Shown: positions 14,101-24,900 of the stretch, in pieces
How the letters are laid out: each line of letters opens with the position of its first letter
Position numbering within the stretch: the first letter of the stretch is position 1
Source of the DNA: Aquila chrysaetos chrysaetos
Taxonomy: Eukaryota; Chordata; Aves; Accipitriformes; Accipitridae
Reading direction: 5' to 3'
Assembly: GCF_900496995.4 (NCBI RefSeq)
Contig: NC_044018.1
Location: 27,669,724 to 27,733,723 of the forward strand
Length of the DNA: 64,000 bases
The notes under the pieces: model-generated
The model's database searches: none
Seen by the model: the letters and a program-made list of their open reading frames with translations, nothing else
What the model was told of the DNA's origin: nothing
Program-made: the position numbers and the translations under genes

Positions 14101-17100
14101 ACAGAAGACATTTGAACCTCTCTGTAAAGTGTAAGATGCTAAACATTGAAATGTATGAAGCCCAAGACCCCAAAGTACTCAGAGAAAATTCCTATACTTC
14201 ATGAAAAACCAAACTTCTACAGAGAGCACAAGAAGAATGAAGTCAGTGAATCACTGATAGCATTCATATTTTTGAATATACAAGGAATAATAATAATAAT
14301 AAAACAACAATGGATCATAATCCCCATTTTGGTAAAACTCTCACTGAGTTATATTGTTATTTCGGTGTGGTTTTGGTTTAGCACAGACATTTCATTCTAC
14401 AACTGATTCTCAAAATAAAGAAAGGAGAGACTAGTGCAAATAGCTACATCAAAATCTGATTTGTCATGTAAGCAATGAATATTTCCGTTGGAAATTTACT
14501 TGTTTTCTTTTTACAGCCATGACATATCTAGGTCTCCTTCAGATAAGAAACATTAACTATTCTGGGTGTGATTCCTATGTGACTTCATGAAGTATCTATA
14601 GTACCTGGGAGATGGAGGAATCTTAAGAGCAGTTATAGTCGTAATGAACTTAAAGGACTGCAATAAAAAAATATATTAAAAAAATAGGCCTGGCAAACTT
14701 CAGATGGTAGTAAATAAATGTTAGTGGGTAGTTGGAGACACCATTGTATTATCTCAGGAAACTCTCACATCTTCTTGCTGGTTAATTTTTCTGTTATGAA
14801 GCACCTCCAACAACGACAGACTTTAACCTACATTATATTCATAATGATCCATGCAAATTTACCTCCTTTTGAGACAGGGGGTCAAGTGTTTAAGTTCATT
14901 TTATAATAAGCAATATCTGCATAGACTTTTGCTGTATAATAATGAGGCATGTTTTGCAGAGGCATTCAAAATCAAGACCCACAAAAATGGAGTATTTGTG
15001 GCTTCAATTCACCAGTAGCATATAAAATTCAGAACAGGAGAGCTGATAAGGATCATAAATACATTTTCAGATTTAGTATTTACCCTCTTATAGCATGGTG
15101 TCTTATTTTTTAATGTGTTGAGTACTAAAGGAAAGGGATTAAATAGTTCTCACTGTATACAGACTAGACAATGTAGGTGCACACCATGAGAGCTGTGGCA
15201 AAGAACCTCAACATACATTTGCTACACATCCATTTTTCCAAATAAAGCTTTCCTGGCAGGCAGCCAGTCCTGCAGGAATTGCCAACTGTTTTGTAGATAG
15301 GGCAATTATAATTCTCTGTGCACTGCCGCGAGACCACCTGCACATTCACGTGTGATGCAAGTCGGATTTGAACCCAGCTCTCAGGAGATGAATGTCAACC
15401 CACTGCTATTTACTATCAAGCCTATTTTTCATTATCTTTTATTATCATTAATAAACACCATTTATAACTGCACCTGACAAACAACTAAGCATAGTGGAAG
15501 CAAGCAGATGGACCTTATGCTATAAAACTTGGAATTGAGGTGTTATGTTCATTTGGGGGTGGGGATTATGCAAAGCCCATATTTTCATGTGTCATGCATT
15601 GCTTTCATCAACATCTTACTGGACTTGGAAGTGCATAATGTTTTGTGCTGATATAGAATGAGAATGTTGAATTCTGTTTCAGATAATGCTGCCAATATTT
15701 TCATGGGAGTTTGCCTGTAATTTGTTATTAATCAATTCAATTAGATTCATTAAAATTAGGTTTTACTTGAAAAAAAAAATGGAAAATGAACATTTAATGA
15801 TGTCAAATGAGTCATCATTTTCTCTTAAGAATCAGAAGTCTATCATCAGATAATGAAGGGGAAGACAGCTGCACCACTTACTTAAAAGGGCAGTTTAGAC
15901 CATTAGTGTGGTATTACTCTGTCTAAACAAAATGTAGAAAATTATGAAAGAATATAACAGTTCTTACTGGTTTATTCTAGCATGTTTCAGTAAATGGAAA
16001 CTTCTAGGAAAAATTTTAAATTCGTCTACTTCTGGGTAGAAGAACTGGGTGATATGCAAATAACTACATGCTGAAGTAATAAAAATAAATTAGTTACTTT
16101 GCAAACTTCCCTTTTAAGAGTCACCATACAGGATGACACGTATTTCAAAAGGGTGTAACACATTAAACTTCATCTCTGCCTACGCTCAAGAGTGAAAGAA
16201 TTTTACATGGAAACCAAGTATTTCATTTTGGAGGAACTAAGTCATGAAAAAAATCTTTTGACTTCCGGAGGGATATGTTTGTTTGTTCGCTTTACTGCAG
16301 CACTGTTCAGTCAACAACAAAACCAGACTTTTCATGGTTTAAAGATAGCATACTCCCTATGTCATCTTCTTTTTGTGATAGTGTGTACAAATTTCAAAAT
16401 AGTTAGGAGTTTAAAACTAATTGGCAGTATGAACCATGTTGCAAAAACGTATCCTATGCACACTTTTGAAAATATTACTTGTAATTGGGTAATTTTCTTA
16501 CCCACAACCAGGTAAGGAAAAATGCAAATAATTTAAAACAAAAGATTACTTTAGTGCCAGACTGTCTCTCAAGGCTTCCAGAGTAACAGGCAATGGCATG
16601 AAGATATGCCTTAAATCAATAGCAGGAAACCAGGCAAGAGAAATATCTAGACAGGAGCTCTACAGGGCATCATGGAAACAAAGTAGATACTAAATCAAAT
16701 ATTATTTTCCATATTTTCCCAGCAATTATGCTCCTCATTCTGAATGCCTAGGCAGTGACTGGGGTTTGTGTTATACTTTTGGCACTGGCACGTAAGAGTT
16801 TTGATTCCCCTGACCTATGAATATAGAGTCATGAAACGAGGCGCCTGCCAAGCAGGCTTGTAGTCTGGATCCTTCTGGGATCTCCTGCGGCAGCATCCAA
16901 GCTGAGCGGGCAACTTCCCTGACAGGGACCAAGGCGCAGGTGAGAGCTGGCGGCAAAGCAAGTGAGACGGAAGCTCTGCAGTCACGAAACCTACCAGCGC
17001 TGCACGTATCAGTCAATAACTGGGCTGGGGGTTGCTTTTTGGACAAAGTGAGGTCTGGCACGTACAGTAAGCACAGCTTTTCTTGATGTAACCAATTGTT

Positions 17101-17311
17101 TTGGAAATGACACAAATCAGCAGGCCGGTTAGGGTAACACAAGTGAAGAGCTCACATTTTGTGTGGAAAAAAACAAGAAATGAAAGAGGACGCGTCTTTC
17201 ATGCAAAATGAAAACTTTGCTACATGATTTCATTAACAAAAGACCACAACAATATGTACTCAGGTAAAGAGAACAACTTCTGACCTTGAAATTGCGTGCT
17301 AAATAAATTAC
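2166..17311 (-). other. DST intron 2, about 15.1 kb
   Basis: Long AT-rich intron. The only mobile-element fragment I can support is the LTR piece at about 5430-5703. Simple repeats are a GTT/GTTTT-rich tract at about 3375-3430, poly-A or poly-T runs near 8580, 8833, 8864 and 10060, and a TAA run near 14285-14302. The short open frames here lack codon bias, recognisable domains or paired splice sites. No RNA gene was recognised. Confidence 0.6.
5430..5703 (+). mobile_element. 5'-truncated LTR fragment, avian ERV (ERVL-like)
   Basis: The 3' part of a long terminal repeat. It contains a TAAATTAAATT polyadenylation-like stretch, the segment CCCCAAGTTGAGCCTGCC, the core TTTTGCCCGTGACCGTAAGT, and an end reading GGCTCAAACCACAACA. 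These are features I recall from LTRs common in neoavian genomes. The upstream U3 half was not recognised, so target-site duplication cannot be tested. It differs in subfamily from the LTRs further right. Confidence 0.6.
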
Positions 17312-17346
17312 CTCTGAGCGAAAGTGATGAGTTCTCATGACAGCAT
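17312..17346 (-). CDS. DST: DST coding exon 2 (35-nt micro-exon)
   Basis: This is a very short exon between a pyrimidine-rich acceptor (ttcccttccag) and the donor CAGAG|GTAATT. With the last base of exon 1 it encodes D-A-V-M-R-T-H-H-F-R-S-E, which matches the remembered human segment DAVLRSHHFRSE at the same place. The 1+35 nt complete twelve codons, so the next exon starts in phase 0. It is too short to be found by ORF length; it was recognised by homology and splice sites. Confidence 0.9.
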
Positions 17347-17781
17347 CTGGAAGGGAAGCAGAAAGACACACAGGCTCCACCAGCTCCACCTCAGATTTCG
17401 CTCCGGCTAACGGTTTTATCTAATTGCTCGCCCTTTGGCGCATATGCCTGGACGGGGTCTGGCTCTCCCGGCGCAGCTGGCAGCTCCGCCCGGCATTTAT
17501 ATTTAATTCATCGGGAGGAAGTTGAGCATAAAGTTCTGCCGCACTTGAGAGACCGGGGAGGGCCAGGGGGGGTTTCCCAGCCCCTCGCGTCCCTCCCGCT
17601 GGCCGAGGTTTCGCTAAGGGATGGGTGGAGACAAGGCTGCCGCAGTCCTGGGCTCGGCTTGAATTTTCTTTAAAGCCTTCTCCCGGCTCAACTGAGGAAG
17701 AGCGGCCCTCCGCCGGCAGAAACCGCGGGATGGGCCGGGGGAACCCCCTCTCCGCCCTCGGGGACGAGCAACATCTCTTAC
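17347..17781 (-). other. DST intron 1
   Basis: GC-rich intron of 435 bp between the DST anchor exon and the micro-exon. It forms the left shoulder of the CpG island. Nothing else recognised. Confidence 0.85.
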
Positions 17782-17962
17782 CTCGGCTCCTTGAGCGACC
17801 TGAAAAGACGGATTTGATGGGATGCCTCCCTTTCTGGAGCCTGCGGTGCCAGCAGCAGAAGAATAAAATCGTAGCGATGGTCCCCAGCAGCAGCAGGAGC
17901 AAGAAGAGGGCGCACTGGATGCTGTAGGGTCTCAGCAGGACCAGGAAAGCCGCGGCAATCAT
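17782..17962 (-). CDS. DST: DST coding exon 1 (signal-anchor exon)
   Basis: The ATG on the minus strand at 17962-17960 has a GCC ATG context. It encodes 60 codons plus one base. The protein starts MIAAAFLVLLRPYSIQCAL, followed by an unbroken hydrophobic stretch (about residues 15-38, with a run of six leucines) and then a basic tail rich in R, K and S. This is the known DST isoform-2 transmembrane anchor. The donor is CGAG|GTAAGA, with GT at 17781-17780. Reading on past this donor gives a 180-codon open frame, but its extra residues are intronic and low-complexity. Phase 1 continues into 17346. Confidence 0.93.
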
Positions 17963-18561
17963 GGCTCAAGCGCCCGGCTGCCCCTGTGCGTGCGCGGGTC
18001 TGCGGCGAGCGGGGGGGGGGCCGGGCAGCACCGGGCAGCCTCTCCCCCCGGCAGCGGGGCGGGCATCGCCGCCGGCACAGCGCTGCTGGTGCCGGCAGCC
18101 GGGCGGGAGGCGGTGGCGCGGGGGAGGAGGAGGCGGAGGAGGAGGCGGAGGAGGAGGCGGAGAAGGAGGAGGAGCGGGATGAAACTCGGGCCGTGACTCA
18201 GCAGCCGCCACGGCGGCGGCGACGGTTGCGGTGGGGCTTCCCGCTCCGCGCCCGCGCGGCAGCCAGGGCCGAGGAGCGCGGCGGGCTGGGCGCCCGCGGG
18301 CACCGGCGGGGCGGGGCGGGGCGGGGCGGGGCGCCGCATGGCAGCCGGCGCGGGCACGGCGGGGCGGGGCGAGGAGGAGGAGGAGGAAGAAGAAGGAGGA
18401 GGTGGTGGTGGTGCCGTTGCCGTTGCCGGGAGGGAGGGAGGAAGGAAGGAAGGAGCGAGCGAGCGCGCGCGCGCGCGCGGCGCAGCCCCCGCCGCCGCGG
18501 GGACTTGGCCGGGGCGGCCGGTGACATCACGCGCTGGAGCTGCTGCAGAGGGAGGCGGAAA

Positions 18562-18575
18562 ATGGCTGCTGCGAG
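18562..18575 (+). other. BEND6: Possible 5' (leader) exon end of BEND6
   Basis: ATGGCTGCTGCGAG is followed by GTACAG, a weak but usable donor, at the right side of the CpG island. Spliced to the acceptor at 30569/30570 it would give a 14-codon upstream ORF ending at TAA 30598-30600, two bases before the BEND6 ATG. Without a transcript this is only a candidate, and other leader exons are possible. Confidence 0.3.
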
Positions 18576-18950
18576 GTACAGGGCGGCTTCCCCGTGCAGG
18601 CCGCGGACCCCGGGGGGGAGAGGGGCTGCCCCCGCCCCCGCCGCGGCGGAGGGCAGCGACCAGTGGGGGCCCGTGCAGGTCTGTGTGCCTTGGCGGGGGA
18701 ACGGGGGTCTGTGGCGGTCTCCCGGGCAGGCGGACCCGGGACGCGGGGCGCCGATCGCGGCCGGTTTCGTGGCAAAGCTGTCGCAGGGGGAAGGGATTGG
18801 GAAATGTTAATAAGATGCATCCTGACAAGGTGATTAGGGTCCTCGTGTCGTGCTGACCCGTGTTTCTGATGCTGGGATTTAGGCGGCAGCTGACTGTGAA
18901 AGAGACAGCACCAGCTTTCATCTGGGTTATGCGTTAAAGCGCACACCGCG

Positions 18951-21900
18951 TATGGTGCTTATATACCGGGCGGTGTGCGATTTTCACGCTCGCCGAGACG
19001 TTTCCTGCATGAAAGCCGCGGAGAAGTTGGCTGGTGCAGGGGCTTGCTGCAGCGAAAGCTGTTACAGAGCAATACCGTGTGTATACCCTCGTCCTGCAGT
19101 AAACTGCAACGCGCTGCAGCAGATGGCATCTCCTTTGCCTTTCGTTTACTGCCTTGCCGGAGCTGGTGCATCGCATAGAGCATAAAAATCCCGGCTAATC
19201 ACGTTGCTAATGCAGATAATAACAAGAGTTCATCTCTGTCACTACTGCTATCTCTGTGGCTGTTGCTTTGATGATACTCCATACTTTCAAAGTCTGTTTC
19301 AGAGGTCTTTGAAAATGTAGTTCTAAACTCCCTCGTAACTACTACACACAAAAAAATCATGCTGAAAAATCATCCAGGTACTATTTTGCAATATTGTGTT
19401 TGCTTGTGTTACTAGGGAAGAAGTTAGGTTAATTCGAGACAAAGTTCATGCTCTTTTCGTGTATCCTTGATGTGAGCACATAAAGCTGAGGAACGTTTCC
19501 AAAACTTTATAGAAATAATGAAAATCTCTGTGTGAACATTGGAATAACATTGAAATGTTACTGCTTTATATGACTGCCATAAAACTATATAGAAAAGCAT
19601 ATGTGTAAAGTTAAATTAAACTATAAAATATACAAGCTGGAAGGACAAAGAGGGTAACATCTGCGGTAGCTTAAATAAGAACAGGAAAAATGATCTCTAG
19701 AATACTAAAATTCATTTATCACTGAGCTAATAACATTGTGACACTTTACTGTACCAATAATATTAGGGAAATCCATTTTCATCGAAAGATTCTCTTGATA
19801 CCAGGTTGGGGGGGCTAAGTAAAGAAAGAAAAAAAATATGTTGGCTTTTAGGTCTGTGATATTTTATTCTGGGAATTTTGTATCATTTCATACGATACGC
19901 CAACATGGTGAGACAAAACAGTATGTCGTATTACTTTGTAAAATGGAAAGTTGCTACATTCAGCCTTTGATTTAAAGCTTTCCCTCACTGCCTAGGAACT
20001 GACAAACGCGATAAGGTTGTGTTGCATCACGTGGTGCAATATTGAAATCTTTCCTAATACCGCAGTACACTGCAGTAAAATGGTTTTAATGCAGATTACC
20101 TGGAGATTATTCAAACGGTTCATGTTACCTCACTGTAACATGAAGCAAATCAGCGTGATCCTCCTGGCAGCACACTGCCCTGCTGTAGTATATTGCAGGA
20201 GCAGGAAACTTTTTGACACCTTTTGCTCTGCCCTGATTTATGGTTTCAGAATAGGATGGTAGAAGAAATGTAGCACAGCAGTAACTGCATGGTAAATTGC
20301 AGAGAACTGAGAGGGAACAGTTATTTTCACATTTTTCTCAGGTAACAGAGCATAGAACACGTTTGACAGACAACTCTTTAATGTTAGCTTGTTAGTTTAA
20401 GGTTTATAGTTTTTCCCTTCTAAGACTTAGAGCTCATTGGTGTCTTGAGGATAATATTTTGCCAAAAGGATCCGATAAAGTTCATGACAACTGCTTAATT
20501 TTTTTTTTCAAATGCAAAAGAAAGTACAGTTTAAGTACGAGAAGTGATGACATGCGTGATTTTTCAGAGAGCTATTGCTTCAGACATCCGAGTCAACTGT
20601 CTCGCATGTATAACAAACTGCTGCTATGGCTTTCTTTGTATTCATTACTGCTCTGTGTTTGTTAAATACTACAGGGTTTGGTAGTGTGGTTAAAATATTA
20701 CTTTCATGGTGAATAAAGATTAAGTTGGTGAAGATATTTCACATTAAAAGTAAGCAAACTATATGTGGGTAGATCTTTTAACTTCTCTTTATTACTATTT
20801 TGTAGGAAAAAAAGTTTTATATGTATAACATTTTTAATCTAAGCCTCTTTACAGAATGTTTTTCAGGGAACTTTTCATAAATCTTAAGGATGATAAACAG
20901 AGAAGAGAAAAGGAATGAAGAGAGAAGGTTAATACAAAACCTCTCAGCTGAGATTTGACCTCAGAAGGAGAATCCCAGAGGTGAAGCTATTTCAGAGAAG
21001 AGGAAGTAGAATAAGGTAAGGAAGTCTTGATAGCAGCTGTGACAAGAGTGTATGGAATGGCAATGGAGGGCAGAAAAGAGATCTAAGTTGTTGAGTGGCT
21101 GAATTAAGTCCTAAGGTGTTTTATAATCTAAGAAGGCAGCCATTGACCCTGAAATAAGTAAGGGATACTGCTGCCATTTCAGAGTACGTGTGATGTGGCC
21201 GTGCTTTTGCGGAAATGTGAGAAGGTGGGAGGTAGCATCCTGCAGATGCTTTTTTTCGTGGGGATCACAGGGAAACAGAGCAGCGACAAAGTCACGGGCA
21301 TAGCTGAAGTTTTTGGCAGCAGGCTTGGAAGCAGCCTTTTACTTGAGCAATGCTGAGGGAGGAGGTGGTGATAAGTACTTGGCAGAGGGATGAAAAAGGA
21401 AAATTCTGCTTCAGAGACTCCACAGAAAAGACGTGACCAGCAAACATTTGCACTGGAAAGGGACAGGAGGATGTTTCTCTGGTTGCAGTCACTCTTGAAT
21501 GCAGTTGCTTACCTATTTTCCCAAGTTGTGTGAGAGAGGGGAACAGCATGGAAATTATGTCAAACTTCTGCAGTTTAATGGAAGAGTTGAGCAGGGAATG
21601 TGTTGTAGCAGCAGCAGCCCTCCTGCAGGGAGACAAGGTAGTGTTGACCTAAAATACTCTTTCAGACGGTCTCTCGTGATAACCTGTTCTGACTTAGCAG
21701 TCTTGCCCAGCAAGGCTGAAGGCAGAGATACTTTCTTCCCTTACCCTTGCCCTGTATGCAGAATTGCAGTACCATCTATGGGCTAGTGCATACTCCTTGA
21801 TAATTTATGTGAGGTTCAGCAATGCTTTTTAAAAGAAACTAAAAATCCTAGCTGAGTACCATGGGTTAGGCTGAAACGAGAAAAATTAAAATTACAAAAA

Positions 21901-24900
21901 GAAAATGTTATGGTATTTTGAGTGGAGAAACCATGTCTGCAGAGATATGCTGACCTCCCCCAATGTGAGCTGTGGGATTCAAGGGCAGTCCACAATTCTG
22001 CAAAGGCACCTCTCTGCTCTTAGAGATTCAGGACTTGTGGACTCCTGTTGCAATTAGAAGACTCCCTGTATCAGTAAGCCGAAAGAAAAAGGTCACATGC
22101 TAGATCTGGTGGTGTGGACATAAGAATAGGATATGATACATGATATGATTTCAGAAGAGTTGCTGATTAAGTGAAAGGGTAAGATCATTTCCTTTCACAG
22201 GTATGTAGGAATGCTTTAAGGACTTCTGTTCTCTTAAATGACTACTTAACTGGTTAGAAGCGTTCTCTAATCATCTAATACTCCTTAACAAAATACTGGG
22301 TTTTTTTCTAATCAAACAGGAACCAAAGTAAATACGGTAAAAACCAAAGAAACAAGCAAAGTGAATACAGAAAATATCATAGTATTTGAGTATTATCAAC
22401 TTCATTCAATAAAATAATTGACTTTCCCCCTCAGTATTCTACTTCATAGGTTATGTGCTGTCCTCAGTGTGCTTCCTAGCAGTTTAAGCATGATGTATGA
22501 GAACATGTTGTGGGAGTTCCTGGCAGATGATTAAACCTTATACAATACATTCTTCAGCTGAAAGAGTAACAACTTCCAGCTTGATATAGGCATCGCATTT
22601 CAAAAAAATCTGTTATGTGAAACAGTATGTTCTAAATTCAGCAAGGTTATTGCAAATCTTTGTTCTGCAAAACTTGTTAAATTGTTTGCTCCGTACAGTG
22701 CTTTGTATGTTTGGAAGGCATATTAGCATCAGTTAATTCTCACACTATCCTTGAAATTAGGTAAATATGTATTATTAATTCAGATCCTTTGAAAAGAGAA
22801 GCTAAATTGTAAAGGTTGTATGGTTTACCCAAGACCAAACTGTGTGATTCCAGTGCTACAGACTAGACACCTCCATGACTGGAACATTCTGCCATCTGCA
22901 GGTGTCTTAGGTGACTATGTAAAACCAAATTCCTGCCTGCTTTATATATGTAGAGTTAATTGTCCTTATTTTGCAGGTTCATCAACTCACACAGCTTGCA
23001 TGTTTTGATTCCTTCTGTTTATTAGGCTGAATGTAACTTGAATGGAGTATGAGCCATGTAGTTGTGCACTCATGGCTTACAGTGTTGCTGGAAAAATGCT
23101 GGCACGAATTCTGTGGGCATAAATTGACTTTGCAGATAGAGAGGCTGATCTGGAGCCTAAATGGAAATATACTGCTAAAGCTCCTATGGCTTTTTTTTTT
23201 TTTTTTTTTTAATTTTATTACAGCAGTGGCATGCCCCTTTATCCTTGGTTAAAAGTTGCTCTGTATTCATTTTTGGCAGTGTTTAATGTGGCAGTTCTCA
23301 ATCTGAATGTGGCCTTGCATCCCAGAGGGAATTGGACTTCATTAGTATTTTATGTATATAATTGGAAGTTGTTTAAGGATTGTTTCAGAAGGGTATACAA
23401 CACTAGTCATTCAGCTCTTACATTAATTTATAAAGTTAGGTTGAACTACAATACACTAAAAAGACATTTAATTTTACAGGAGGGGAAAAAATAGCTCTAA
23501 TAAGGTTTGAGGTTGTTATCCTTGCAGGGAAGATGCCTTTCTTTCTTTTCTCCTAAGTGCGCCCAGGACTACTCTTAGTTGCAGTAATATTTCCTGGAGT
23601 AAGAGGACAATGTGTATGTCTCTTGTTCTAACTCGTGACCTTTAATATTAATGCAGATTTTTTTAAACTGGAGTTCTTCAAGTTCATTCCCTCCTACCAA
23701 CATGCTGCAAAACAGAGCAAGCAACTGAGGAAGAGCTTTAGAGTAAAAGAACAGGCACTTTAAGTATTAACCAGGCATGACTTCTAATCTATCATCGCTC
23801 ACCTATGACAACCAATAAAGACATATCAGTAGAGATAGTTAAGATGCTGCTAGATTATTAAAAACTGACCAGAGCTCAAGCCTGGAATTTCCTAGCTGCT
23901 ATTTCACTTCTGTGCTCTCAGAGTTGAAGAGAGAATGTCACCGATAGTAATGCTTTGGGGCAGCACAGCTTATCAAAAGATGTAAGATAGCTTATGCCAC
24001 TTTATAAAAAGAGTAAGATGCGTCCTCTTATGAACTCTCACATCAGGTTATCAGTGTGTTTGGTTTAACAAGTCCAATTTGAAAATACATTAGTTGCATA
24101 TGGAAAGTATGTCTGGTATTTTTTCAGACTTTTAGGAAAAGGGTATTTGACTGCTTGGGCTGTTACGTAGAGCAAGTGCACAGTTTTTGCACCCCAGGAC
24201 AGATTTGCATGTGGTCAGACTTTCCCTAATGATGTTGTCTTCCCATAAATATCTTTAGACAAAATAAGTGAATATATCACTGGTCTTTAACCTTTATAAT
24301 TTAGGAGCTGTTAAGATGTGTTGTGTTGAATTACCGAAGCCAGGTCAGAATGAGTACGGCCAAGTGTTGGACTCTACAGAGCCATGCTGACTTGTTTCTC
24401 CTTCCAGGCTACTTGCTGCTTCTAAGAGTTTGTATATTAACCTGCATGGAAAGAGCTTTCATGTGACTATGCAAATTCCTGTAGCTTGGGTATCTCATCC
24501 AGTTCAAAAAATAAACTGATTTTTGTTGGTCTGTATATTAATACATTTTGTTGAGCATGCCATTTGTGAACAAGCAAATCAAAGTGGGTATTAGTTTTCC
24601 ATCTGTCAGCTGTGAAATAGCTGTTTAATAAAGGTACTAATCTGTGATGTAGAATTAAGATAACTTCCTGTGTGTTGTTATTTGGCATATTGTTATCTTT
24701 ATGGGAATCTTTTACTGAATGTGGTATTAAAATACAGATAAATAAATTTATGTGGTTTATAGGCACGTGAGGTATCTGAGCTCCTATTTAAACTCAGTTC
24801 AATCATTTGGGCTTCTTGAATTTATGTGTTTAGTGCCATTTGAGGTGCCTGGAGTTAGTAATGACCCTCGTGAGCCTGGAAGAGGGTTTAGGCCCTGTGT

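Larger units (their letters stand above)
1977..17962 (-). other. DST: DST (dystonin) 5' gene segment, membrane-anchored isoform
   Basis: Three minus-strand coding exons (17962-17782, 17346-17312, 2165-1977) join in frame (181+35+189 nt = 135 codons) through GT/AG splice sites and match the N terminus of the dystonin/BPAG1 isoform that carries a transmembrane anchor. The calponin-homology (actin-binding) exons should lie left of the window. Known of the family: dystonin is a plakin cytolinker joining actin, microtubules and intermediate filaments, and the anchored isoform locates to perinuclear and ER membranes. Intron 2 is about 15.1 kb (17311-2166). The gene is divergent from BEND6 and shares its CpG island. 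Identification rests on remembered homology, and the junctions are read directly from the sequence. Confidence 0.9.
17400..18950. promoter_or_regulatory. CpG island: bidirectional DST/BEND6 promoter
   Basis: An abrupt GC- and CpG-rich block in otherwise AT-rich DNA. It holds DST exon 1 on the minus strand and lies upstream of BEND6 on the plus strand. It contains five consecutive GGGGC boxes (18306-18333, Sp/KLF type), a TGACTCAGCA element (18194-18203; AP-1/MAF type on the reverse strand), a CRE/AP-1-like TGACATCA near 18521, a GGAGGAGGC repeat (about 18122-18177), GGGA/GGAA repeats (about 18428-18452) and an alternating GC run (about 18462-18479). No TATA box is evident. Transcription start sites cannot be placed from sequence. 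The many long open frames here in all frames are a by-product of GC richness. Confidence 0.8.

Noticed and set aside
16771..17142. 123-codon minus-strand frame in DST intron 2
   Set aside because: It lies between known DST exons, has no match to the DST protein and no splice acceptor or donor in the right phase.
17420..17781. Continuation of the DST exon-1 frame to 180 codons
   Set aside because: A strong donor (GTAAGA) at 17781 and the matching micro-exon at 17346 show that this part is intron.
17959..18946. Many overlapping 60-320-codon frames in the CpG island
   Set aside because: All six frames are open because stop codons are rare in GC-rich DNA. Products are poly-Gly/Arg/Pro without homology.
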